NCBI GenBank assembly: GCA_029948255.1
Contig: JALIZF010001911.1
Location: forward strand, 703,501-767,500
Length of the DNA stretch: 64,000 nt
Direction of reading: 5' to 3'
Origin: Telmatactis stephensoni
Taxonomy: Eukaryota; Cnidaria; Anthozoa; Actiniaria; Isophelliidae
Below the pieces are notes generated by a model, which made no database searches, was not told the origin of the DNA, and was given only the letters and a program-made list of their open reading frames with translations. The translations under genes were made by a program, and so were the position numbers. Shown piece after piece: positions 57,301-64,000 of the stretch. Within the stretch, counting starts at the first letter, position 1; the number at the start of each line of letters is the position of its first letter.

Positions 57301-60300
57301 AAGTCACTGGGGATCGAACTCGGGACCTCTCGCACTGAAGGCCACACACTTTCCAACTGTGCCATTCTTGCTCTTGTACTGAGAGACTTGAGAAGTTGAG
57401 AACCTTGTATAGCCACATTCTCATGAGAGACAAGGATAAGCAACATCCCTTTTTATGAATTAAGATGTGCTTAATTAAGCTGCTTACTGCAGCTTAATTG
57501 TCTTAATCTCAATCTACAAAACTCGCCATCTAGCATGATAAATTAATTGCACTGTGTCAACAATGAAATACTAGTTAACACGTATTTACCGGGAACAAGG
57601 GAAACTGTATGTTCCGTGGTACCGACACCATAGTGACACATGTCAACAACCTGACCATTTTTCACACAAGGTTTTCTGAAAGATTGTTGCTGCTTGTTTG
57701 GTGGCATTCTTGGTTGATTATCAATCTTTTTCTCGCAATAGATTGTTAATATCCGTCTTAATAGTTGACAATATACGCAAGTTTTGCCTCATGTCCAAAT
57801 GAATTTCATGTGAACACGCGCAGTTGCGAAATCACGCCTTCAAAACTCAACTTCTGGTTTTTGTATTACCGGTCTGTAACATATTGTTCCCCGTTGCCTA
57901 GAGAAACATCAAAACTTGTGTTACGGGACACTTTTCTATGCATGTCATACTCTCAGTGATTTTGTAGTCTGTTAATAAGTTTGGCAAGGGACTTTTTGTG
58001 ACGTAGATTTCTCATGAAAATTTTGTTATGGCTAGTTGATGGACATCGCAGGGGCAGGAACCAACCTGCACACAAATGTGCTAGCCTAGGCAAGGTTATC
58101 CTAGATTTTATATTTTATCTCAGTTCTAGATTTGTAGATTCGGAATACTTCCAAGCCTTTACCAAATAAGTTTTGTAGGTTGAGTGTGTTAATGTGTGAA
58201 TGAATCTTAGTACATATCTCAGTTTTTACACTATGACGCAGTTATAGGGTGCGATTGAAATTTAAGCAAGATTGACATTTAGAAAGTAGAGTCCATAGTA
58301 CAAATTAAATGAGACTCCATGGTCAAGGTTGTCCAAGAAAGTTTTATTGGCCGGTCCAGATCTGGAGATTCTGGTGTACACCTTGATTGGATATGCCTGA
58401 CAGTGTAACGTGAGTCTCGTTTGGGTTATGGCTCTACCTGCTACTAGAAATGCCTGTGTTAGTTGTTAGTTAGTTGTTTGCTAATAATTGTCAGTCGTTA
58501 GTGGTTATCTTATTTGTACATTTTTTCAAGATTTAAAGGAGTTTAAATATAAAGGCACACAAACTAAAGGTATGGATTGATGTCGCCGTCAAAGTGATCC
58601 CGGAATAGTTCTGTAACACTTGTTCAAGTTCACGTGATACCCTCTTGACCAATCAGAGAACAAGAAAAATGGACTTTGACAGTTGGTATACAACAATAGT
58701 TGGTATTAGTTATAGCGATAAGCTAGACATTTAACCTACATGTCATTTAATGACGTTCGCGGGTAAAGGAGTTCACGTCCAGATTTGTTTTAAACTTCAC
58801 ATGGGCAAACTACAATGTATTGGTGTTCAAAATTATGAATAAAAAAGGGGGTACGGGCTTCGTTTTTTCGTAAATCACTTGACAAGCAGGGTATGTTTTG
58901 TAAAAATTCGCGCGCGTTATGCGAAACATGATACTGCTCAATAACACCTCATTTATTGAACTTCAAAATTAAAAATCGCTAGAAAAAGATATTGATCTCA
59001 ACTACAATTGTCGCTTGACATTTTGGATATGAATTGGTGCTTTAAAGAGACTATCGGAGATAATTATGAGCTTTTAAATCGGCGCGTTGCAGTCATTTTC
59101 GAACTCGTTTACATCTCGATTTTTTTGGTAAACTTGATCTCATTCAAAACTCAACGTTCAGTTTTTTTTCGTTTCGACATATATTGTAGAGAATGTCAAT
59201 AGCTTCGTTTCCAAAACAAACAAAAAAGGGGGCAACGGGCTTCGTTTTCGAAATATTTCACGCTTTTCACGTCAAAATCCGGCAATCCGCTCGCCATCTT
59301 GAAAACCGAGTGGAGACTGGGTTTCGTGGGTTCCTTTTTTGTCTTTTTTCTTTCTTTTTTCTGCGCTTTTTCAATCCAAATAATTTTTTTCAACCTTGGA
59401 TTTCCATTATTTTAATTTTTCCTACAAAATTGAACAATTTTTTCTTCAAAAAAAGAAAAAAAGAAATTATCGAAAAAAATATTGTTTTACGGCCGCCATC
59501 TTGGATTTTGTTGAGCGCGCGCGCTAGCCTGCGCAGTAAAAGTGCGCGTGAACAATGCCCGCGAACGTCTTTAATGTGCATTTATAAATAGCATTGTTAC
59601 TAGCTGTACATGTGTATGTCCCTGTATCTGATCTCTTGACTGACAAGATAGTGTTTACATTTCTATACTATTAACTTACATTGTACAGTAACTTGTATAC
59701 TGGTCATAGCATCACTTGCTATTCCATTACTAGCTGTACATGTGTATGTCCCTGCAGTACCTGTTCTTGTGGCTTTGTACACCTTTCCTGTATGCAGTAT
59801 TGTTGTCCTAGCTGTACATGTATATGTCTCTGTATCTAATCTCTTGACTGACAAGATGGTATACATATTTAATTAACTTACATTGTACAATAACTTGTAT
59901 GCTAGCAGTATCTGTTCCTGCTAAAACACCATTACTAGCTGTACATGTGTATGTCCCTGTATCTGATCTCTTGACTGACAAGATGGTGTACACATTTCCT
60001 GTGTTGGGTGGTGTAATGGTTCCTGGTGATTTGGTCCAAGTGATGGTTGGTACTGGATAACCATCTGCTGTACATGTCAGGCTGAGAGAGTCAGTCTCGT
60101 TGACTATCTGATTATTGGAATGACTAACGATGGATGGTGGATCTGTAGTTATGAAAATAAAGACACGATTGTAAAAAGGAGCTTGGATCTACTTCGATCA
60201 CAACTTCATACCAATAATAAATCATTAGAGTTTGTACTACTACTTGTAAGACTAAATGACAATGGGCAGCCTTAATTGACATCACCTGCTAACTGATGAT

Positions 60301-61014
60301 ACCAGACCCACCATTCTGAGTTATGTAGTAATAATACCCTTTAATTGGGTAAAAGTAAAGAATGACCGACTGAAGTTGTTTAGATTATTTATGTACTGTG
60401 ATCATCAAAAGGATACACTGAGATACTTCTGATACAAAGCATAGACAATAATGTACTCACATCTAATTTTTACATAAGCATCTGCTGTTGCTCTGTGTTC
60501 TTGTCCTCCATTGTAATAATTCTTTGCTGTACAGATGTACTTGCCAGCATCAGACTTTACTGCATTAGGGATTGTTAGTGTACCACCAGATACTGTATGT
60601 CCAGGTTTTATCAGTACATTATTATCTCTTGACCAGGAAAAGCTAGCAGGTGGATTACCTGATGCCTGACATTTTAGTATGATGTCATCACCTTGTGTGA
60701 CTGTTGTGTTGTCAGGTGACTTGGTGATTTCTGGTGGATCTGTGCGTAGAACCAAAACAACTATTAAAAAAGTCAGAGCAACACTAGAAATTTGAAAAAA
60801 ATTGGAAAATCCGGGATATTAAAGAAAAAATACAACTGATGAAATAATAACTGCCATGTTTGAAATCTACATCTATTAATCTTAACGAACATAAGTTCAA
60901 TTCTGAGTGAACGGTTACACTTGCAAAAGACCTTAGAATATAACCCCGGGCGCGCTTACTACCTACAGTCGAACAACCAGTCCCACAAAGAAATTATAAG
61001 AAAGAAAGAAAGCT

Positions 61015-61049
<35 letters not shown>

Positions 61050-63204
61050 AAAATAAAAAGAAAGAAAGAAAGCGAGAAAAAAGGAACGAACAATGAAAGA
61101 AAGGAAGGGAATTAAATTAGGAGTAGCTCATCACCCTTCCTTGCAGCTAGCTAAGTGCTGAATTACGAAGGGCGCAGCTCAACGTGATCGAGTTTACAAG
61201 GGCGCTTTCATTACGAAACAATTGAACAATCACACATTTACATACACATACACGTAGCAGCCACCATGCGACCCATGTCTGATCACGGAGCACAGCTTCG
61301 ATCGAAACTAGTTCGTTTTTACTGGGAGAGGAAAAATCGGAGAACCCGGAGAAAAAAACCCTCGAAGCAAGGGTGAGAACGAACAAAGCCACATGTGATG
61401 CCCCGTCCGGGGATCGAACGAGGGACCACAGCGGTGACAGACCGGCGCTCTCACCGCTCGGCCACCCTAAAGAAGCATTAATTTACTGTTTTGACTTTTG
61501 CAGGACTTTTACAATTTCATCTGTCAAAACATAAGGAAATATATTTGTAAAATATATAAAGAATCAAGCTTTACAAGTTTTCTGCTGAAACCTAAAGTAA
61601 GATGGCATTCCTCAAAACATCCCTATGATTCAACGCGAGCTTTAAATGTGATAGGGCTAATAAATAGAGGGTTTGCATCATCACGTGACAGCAGCCATGA
61701 CAGGCAGGAGGCAGGAACAATAGTCTGGACTATTACGTGAGAAAGACTTGCTTGTGTACCTTCGACTCGATCACGTGGAGCTGCGCCCTTCGTAATTCAG
61801 CACTTGTGCTGCAAGGAGGGGTGATGAGCTACACCTAATTTTTTTATTTAATTTATTTCCGTTTCCCAGAGAGAAAGGACTATTGATATGCCTCTTGTCA
61901 TGGCTGCCATCCCGTGATGGCGCTAAGGCTCTATAAGAGTTAGTAAAATACCAATGAACAAATATAGATGAATTTCCGTGCTACGCGTACGTCACCAATG
62001 GTTTTCCTCGTTTTGTTAAAAAAAAACCTTTCCTGCCATGTTAAACACGAGTATGATTGATAAACGATTTAGTCAAATAAAAGGTTGGTCAATTCTACGT
62101 GGTCTGAATTTTTGATGCTAGAAATACCAGAGATTTGACCCACTACTGATCCCAATTAGGAGTGATAGCTCAGGTGGTAGAGAACTCCAAAAGTCGTAGG
62201 TTCAAAAATCCCACTCAGCCAAGTTAGTAAAAATCCTGGGCTCGATTGACACTGGTTGGCATTATTACTTTGTGATGTAATGTCGTAATGTTGCCTACAA
62301 ATATGCGCGCCCATATACTGTATGCAATAAAGGAGAAATTGGAACATTGGAAACTCATATTTGAGATAACAAGAATATTCGTCTTGATTAGGATAATTTA
62401 ACAGCACATTAAGATATTTTCTGATTAAATTAATCATTATGTGAAGAATAGGATTCCAAGTGTACTTATCAATAGGTCATTTGCTTGATGACGTCGTTTG
62501 GCTAGAGCTACCATAATGCTTTGCCAACTTTCAAACAATTCCAGCAAAGTTGGTTGATATACGACCTTCTGAATGATAGATCCCGACTTTGATTCCCATA
62601 ACTTCACAAATATATCGACTACTTTCCATATTTTTTGATAGACTTTAAACACCCTTAAAGAAATGATGGAGAGACGTACGGGGGAATAAAAAGCGCAGCG
62701 TCGGCTTGGAACTGGAGACCAGCTCTTAATGAAGGTTGAATTTTTTGGTTGGGGACCAAAACGGATGTTGCTGTAGCTGCTTATAAGCCCTTTTCTTGTA
62801 CAATGATTGTACAAGTTCGTTAAGGGAAGGGGTCTTGTAATTGAGGCCTTACTAGCGGCAGTTTAATGTCATTAGTGTCAGCTAGCACAAGTAAATTTCT
62901 TTCCATCACTTTCTAGAATACTTACAATATACAATAACCACTGTTTGTGTAGTAACTGGACTCTGGTTTGGGTTGTTGACTGCCTGACACTCGTATACTG
63001 TCCCATTCTTCTCTCTTTTAATGTTTGGTATACGTAGTGTAGCACTACCAACACCATGGGTTATGGTAACCTTGGTAACACCTTGTACTTGTACCCACGT
63101 GACATTGGGTGTTGGTGGACCAACCGCTGTACAGCTGATACTCAAGTCTAAGTCTTCACTGATAGTTGTTGTTGGATTTGGACGTACTGAGAATGTTGGT
63201 GTTA
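44205..63204 (-). CDS. gene C: Ig4-FN3(2) receptor with seven-tyrosine tail (5' end not found)
   Basis: Single-pass receptor on the minus strand. Exons in order: 63204-62926 (Ig1), 60739-60461 (Ig2), 60142-59882 (Ig3), 55043-54762 (Ig4), 54637-54368 (FN3-1), 53787-53449 (FN3-2), 52488-52438 (linker), 47894-47789 (transmembrane) and 44696-44205 (tail, stop at the low end). The first seven junctions agree in phase. The transmembrane exon ends in phase 2 while the tail exon reads in phase 0, so at least one small exon between them is missing from my model. The ectodomain is almost the same as gene A; the linker, helix and tail are unrelated. The tail has YESV, YETP, YEIP, YQGL, YQQL, YQQL and YEPL, candidate SH2-docking sites. 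A signalling role opposite or complementary to gene A is inferred. Confidence 0.75.
44755..44935. repeat. pyrimidine microsatellites (CCTTT)n and (TTTC)n
   Basis: A TTTCC array (~44755-44850) grades into TTTC/TCTC repeats. It is on the minus strand upstream of the gene C tail exon, where it reads as a purine-rich run. The Lys/Glu-rich frames across it are artefacts. Confidence 0.95.
46302..46580. repeat. ~280-bp inverted-repeat element (MITE candidate)
   Basis: The left arm TATATATAGCTATTTCAATT, continuing AACGTTGTCGCTGAAAAAAGCCT, is repeated in inverse at 46515-46577 with two or three changes. Centre ~170 bp, non-coding. Target duplication cannot be told apart from the TA-rich ends. Confidence 0.7.
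47101..47170 (+). repeat. tRNA-like sequence (SINE head or pseudo-tRNA)
   Basis: GGATGGTCCAGTGGATATGCC (A-box like) and GGGTTCAAATCCCGG (strong T arm, B box) with about the right spacing. The acceptor stem is not closed. A T-run follows. Probably a pol III derived repeat and not a working tRNA. Confidence 0.5.
47568..47700. repeat. ~130-bp inverted-repeat element
   Basis: AAGCAATAGACGAT at 47574-47587 is inverted at 47682-47695 (ATCGTTTATTGCTT). Inside is a second hairpin, GTGGTTTATTTCCCCGATAAACCAC. Probably a small MITE. Confidence 0.6.
47789..47894 (-). CDS. gene C exon: transmembrane segment
   Basis: 106 bp, acceptor TTTCTTTCAG, donor CAAAG/GTATTT. It encodes SSTVVGVLSAFLAVSLL, then VIILLVLYIWRIVKRTEQR: a ~26-residue helix with a basic anchor, typical of type I receptors. 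No polar charge lies inside the helix, so it does not look built to pair with a charged adaptor. No similarity to the gene A or B helix. Confidence 0.82.
48195..48646 (+). pseudogene. RecQ-family DNA helicase N-terminal fragment, broken
   Basis: Reads LKPFQRKAIEQVLEGKDVFV, then LPTGCGKTFC (Walker A motif I), a stop, then in shifted frames IFVSPLTLL.MKDQVDSFEEV (motif Ia region), a GNTRLV stretch and ILRCIDVDEAHCVTQW (motif II DEAH plus the RecQ aromatic-loop start). The order and spacing fit the first ~150 residues of a RecQ-like helicase, which would unwind DNA using ATP. At least one TAG and two frameshifts make it non-functional. The sequence ends at CAGTG/GTAAGC, which could be an old splice donor. 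Whether it belongs to the surrounding 69-bp-TIR element is open. Confidence 0.75.
48908..49435 (+). repeat. ACTCGTGCCC repeat family, copy 2 (truncated)
   Basis: Starts with the ACTCGTGCCCAGGCCT/AGGCCGGGAACGAGT near-palindrome, then a ~32-base T run, then ~360 bp like copy 1. From about 49350 a ~75-bp piece of the same repeat (CGACTACAAAGAAAATAGCT...) recurs, so the copy is rearranged. Confidence 0.75.
49436..50936. other. non-coding interior of the 4.4-kb element
   Basis: No gene recognised. A hairpin lies at 50389-50456 (TCTCCCTCGCA..CGTGTTTAG and inverse), and short ACAC runs at 50370 and 50458. Confidence 0.5.
50937..51005 (-). repeat. ACTCGTGCCC repeat family, inverted 3' end fragment
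   Basis: AACTAGACGCACTCGTGAGTTCACTCGTGCCC is the inverse complement of the 3' end of copies 1 and 3. The fragment lies ~220 bp before copy 3 in the opposite orientation. Confidence 0.6.
51222..52211 (+). repeat. ACTCGTGCCC repeat family, copy 3
   Basis: Nearly full-length and colinear with copy 1 (12970-14020), ending GGGCACGAGTGAACGCACGTGTGCGTCTAGTT. The T run after the palindrome is ~33 bases. It lacks the 40-bp snap-back insert seen in copy 1 at 13720-13760. Non-coding. Confidence 0.8.
52438..52488 (-). CDS. gene C exon: 51-nt Cys-containing linker
   Basis: Acceptor TTTTTTAG, donor ATT/GTAAGT. It encodes GYTNCTCFSSTDQQMGY, phase 1 to 1, fitting exactly between FN3-2 and the transmembrane exon. 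The two cysteines (CTC) just outside the membrane could link chains into a dimer (inference). Gene A has no matching exon. Confidence 0.6.
52579..52648. repeat. (GTTC)n microsatellite
   Basis: GTTCGTTCGTTCG run grading into GTTTGTTTG, 90 bases from the linker exon. Confidence 0.9.
52690..53150. repeat. one-arm copy of the palindromic element at 55539
   Basis: Matches the left arm of 55539-56943 (GCTTGAAATTYATTTGCATATCG, GAATAATTAGCCATGTTTAC, CCCCAGCAAAAT) in the same order at about 80% by eye, with a short AC/TA-rich insert near 52970-53010. Confidence 0.7.
53449..53787 (-). CDS. gene C exon: fibronectin type III domain 2 plus Thr-rich stalk
   Basis: 339 bp, acceptor TCTGTCAG, donor CACAG/GTAGGA. 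Same domain as gene A 28239-28574 (LHWSKPDENGGEITKYTIY, LDPGKKYSFIVTATNQYGES), with a different Thr/Pro stalk (TTMTTPKTTT). Confidence 0.88.
53824..54207. repeat. GGGGGGACTCC / GGTACCTTTTAGGG element, copy 2 with inverted ends
   Basis: Both ends carry GGGGACTCC...GACGGGGATGCTC facing inward, and the interior has several GGTACCTTTTAGGG words in both orientations. Related to 19781-19945. It lies between the two FN3 exons of gene C. Confidence 0.75.
54368..54637 (-). CDS. gene C exon: fibronectin type III domain 1
   Basis: 270 bp, acceptor TATTTAG, donor CAAG/GTAACT. Same FN3 domain as gene A 27315-27584 (VPPGPPNITVTDIEASSVIV, RWTKPVYNGGSPVIQYKL, YEVKLYAKNVVGYG). The splice donor here is normal, unlike in gene A. 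Confidence 0.88.
54762..55043 (-). CDS. gene C exon: Ig domain 4
   Basis: 282 bp, acceptor CCCTGTAG, donor TTGT/GTAAGT. Same Ig domain as gene A 26570-26851, with the extra CNQC pair conserved (DVIPCNQCSRTDSS) and GLYRCIATNVVG. Confidence 0.88.
55539..56943. mobile_element. 1.4-kb near-palindromic element, 9-bp TSD
   Basis: The ends are AGCATGTATAC and its exact inverse, flanked by TATTTTCAG at 55530-55538 and 56944-56952. The two arms (~600 bp each) are inverse copies at roughly 80% by eye around a ~200-bp centre near 56150-56320. No coding region; frames such as MNIILKNEIASQIFRV occur twice because the arms mirror. A 9-bp duplication and long arms suggest a Mutator/foldback type. It lies in the gene C intron between Ig3 and Ig4. 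Confidence 0.85.
56953..59589. other. gene C intron (Ig3-Ig4), otherwise non-coding
   Basis: Contains a tRNA-like stretch at 57296-57370 and a ~30-bp direct repeat AAAAAAGGGGG(T/CA)ACGGGCTTCGTTTT at 58847 and 59223. No gene recognised. Confidence 0.5.
57296..57370 (-). repeat. tRNA-like sequence, minus strand
   Basis: On the minus strand it reads TGGCACAGTTGG (A-box like) and GAGTTCGATCCCC (B-box like), ~45 bases apart. The acceptor stem does not close. Probably a SINE head. Confidence 0.5.
59590..59876 (-). pseudogene. tandem relics of the 3' half of the Ig-3 exon, gene C
   Basis: Downstream of the Ig3 donor (59881-59877) the coding stretch T(I/K)..R.(D)TGTYTCTASNG recurs. One relic (59680-59870) carries a chimaeric middle (TTILHTGKVYKATRT) and an intact donor AAT/GTAAGT. 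A further piece (59590-59674) is cut by unrelated sequence. None has the first Ig cysteine. This parallels gene A 25486-26190. Confidence 0.75.
59882..60142 (-). CDS. gene C exon: Ig domain 3
   Basis: 261 bp, acceptor AACTACAG, donor AAT/GTAAGT. Same Ig domain as gene A 25225-25485 (SLTCTADGYPVP, ITWTKSPG, DTGTYTCTASNG). The loop between strands differs (TITPPNTGNVY versus AILHTGNVY in A), a possible ligand-contact change. Confidence 0.88.
60461..60739 (-). CDS. gene C exon: Ig domain 2
   Basis: 279 bp, acceptor CGCACAG, donor AT/GTGAGT. Same Ig domain as gene A 24630-24908 (ILKCQASGNPPA, FSWSRDNN, DAGKYICTAKNYYNGG). The flanking intron sequence on the tail side also matches gene A (AATGTACTCAC / GTGAGTACAT..., and TCATCAGTTAGCAGGTGATG), showing that the duplication included introns. 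Confidence 0.88.
60995..61072. repeat. (AAAG)n microsatellite
   Basis: GAAAGAAAGAAAG run with minor breaks, followed by purine-rich sequence. Confidence 0.95.
61117..61838. mobile_element. ~720-bp inverted-repeat element in gene C intron
   Basis: The left arm TTAGGAGTAGCTCATCACCC, continuing ...GTGCTGAATTACGAAGGGCGCAGCTC..CGTGATCGAG (61117-61190), is repeated in inverse at 61757-61837 with few changes. A tRNA-like stretch lies inside on the minus strand (61397-61467). Target duplication not certain. No coding region. Confidence 0.8.
61397..61467 (-). repeat. tRNA-like sequence, minus strand
   Basis: On the minus strand it reads GGGTGGCCGAGCGGTGAGAGCGCC, then a loop CTGTCAC, then TCGTTCGATCCCCGG. 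D and T arms are good; the acceptor stem is weak. It may be a degenerate tRNA captured by the surrounding inverted-repeat element. Confidence 0.5.
62158..62290 (+). repeat. tRNA-derived SINE candidate
   Basis: TGATAGCTCAGGTGGTAGAG (A-box like) and AGGTTCAAAAATCCC (B-box like) with a shortened spacing, then a body including ACTGGTTGGCATTATTAC. Not a functional tRNA. Confidence 0.5.
62926..63204 (-). CDS. gene C exon: Ig domain 1
   Basis: 279 bp, acceptor AAAATACAG, donor ATT/GTAAGT. Same Ig domain as gene A 18076-18354 (LSISCTAVGPP, NVTWVQVQG, GTVYECQAVNN). It is the most upstream gene C exon I can see; the signal-peptide exon should lie above 63204 or outside the window. Confidence 0.85.
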
Positions 63205-64000
63205 CTGTATTTTCAAAACCAAAACCAAAAGTTATTTACGATAACTGACCATATATACTTTCCCAATGGGTAAGTAGGAGGAAGTACTTAGGAGAGGGTG
63301 TTCAATGTTTTTACACATTATTAAAAGCTTTGGCGCTTCTTTATTTTTTTGACTGCAGCGCTAGCTTTAACCTATTTGGATGGATACTTCATTAAACAAT
63401 CAATATATATAGATCGATATTTCGGATTAAACAAATACATAGCAGCCAGGGAGCTGAATTGCGTAATCAAAATTAGAAATAAAAGCAATCAAAAATTATC
63501 AAATATATGTTTTAAACGATTAAAAGTGTTTGTTACTGAGGGGGTCGTAAGGGGGCTATGAAAACCGCAAAAAAAAAAAATAATAATAATAATAATAATA
63601 AATAAATAAAATAACCGCAACAAAAATCGTCAAAATCCCCAAATCAGCAAACCACGTACAAAATCTAAAATCAAAAATCGCAAAACCGCAGGTTAAGATA
63701 ACAAATAACGCAAAACGGCATCACCGCAAGCCCTTACGCCCCCTCTTGCTGGAATTGTAAATTTTGTTTTCCTTTAAGCTGTAATGACTTTCGCGGCCTT
63801 GGTGAAAGAAGATGATGCAGTCTGTAAGAAGGACAAGAGATTGTATGGAATAACATTTGGTAATTAATGCTTGACGTCGAGAGAAGAAACTAGATAGACT
63901 GAATCTAAGTTTAGATGGTAAGGCATCAAAGGTAAAATGATTGCTCTACAATTGTACTCATACTTTGTGAATAATACATGTTTGTGAATAATCACTTAGG
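63205..64000. other. non-coding upstream of gene C Ig-1
   Basis: Contains an (AAT)n run at about 63580-63612 and a stretch rich in AAAACCGCAA words (63560-63730). No signal-peptide exon or promoter could be identified. Confidence 0.45.

Overview
The window looks like nuclear DNA from a marine invertebrate animal. It is AT-rich, has GT-AG introns, and carries several non-LTR retrotransposon lineages, a Penelope-like element, many small terminal-inverted-repeat elements, microsatellites and minisatellites. An anthozoan cnidarian (coral or sea-anemone relative) is my best guess. It rests on the tyrosine-rich immunoglobulin receptors and on a tRNA-derived repeat and a 'GGGGGGACTCC...ACGGGGATGCTC' repeat that I recall from such genomes. 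I could not check this by search.

Region 1 (1-17.6 kb) is a transposon nest. It holds a LINE 3' fragment with a TTGA tail (1380-2150) and a damaged endonuclease/reverse-transcriptase LINE (2434-5992). A 4.85-kb head-to-tail duplication (3117-7992 and 7993-12839) has breakpoints inside that LINE. A second LINE 5' region with a 2A-like NPGP motif is split by a 2.2-kb element with TTAA target duplications (12308-14496), which itself carries a copy of another repeat family. A foldback-type element (15889-17625) has arms built from ~30-bp tandem repeats and a 9-bp target duplication.

Region 2 (18-39 kb, + strand) holds receptor gene A: four Ig-domain exons, two fibronectin-III exons, a transmembrane exon, and a cytoplasmic tail with ITIM (IIYAEL), ITSM-like (TDYADI) and YxN (YANF) motifs. 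Gene B follows (one Ig exon, transmembrane exon, same tail plan). Its transmembrane exon has an apparent 1-nt frameshift. No signal-peptide exon was found for either gene.

Region 3 (39-44 kb) is mostly non-coding. It has a 17-unit ~75-bp satellite with a five-unit higher-order period (42243-43510) and a long hairpin (44049-44172).

Region 4 (44-63.2 kb, - strand) holds gene C, a convergent paralogue of gene A. It has the same Ig-Ig-Ig-Ig-FN3-FN3 exons at nearly the same lengths and with high protein similarity. Its linker, transmembrane segment and tail are unrelated to those of A and carry seven tyrosine motifs (YESV, YETP, YEIP, YQGL, YQQL, YQQL, YEPL). Near-identical ectodomains on different signalling tails resemble paired inhibitory/activating receptors of animal immunity. 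That reading is an inference and is the most interesting part of the window. Introns of A and C are inflated by mobile elements: a hAT-like element, two 9-bp-duplication elements window-wide, TTAA and TA elements, and a 4.4-kb element with perfect 69-bp inverted ends that contains a broken RecQ-type helicase fragment and fills one gene C intron almost completely.
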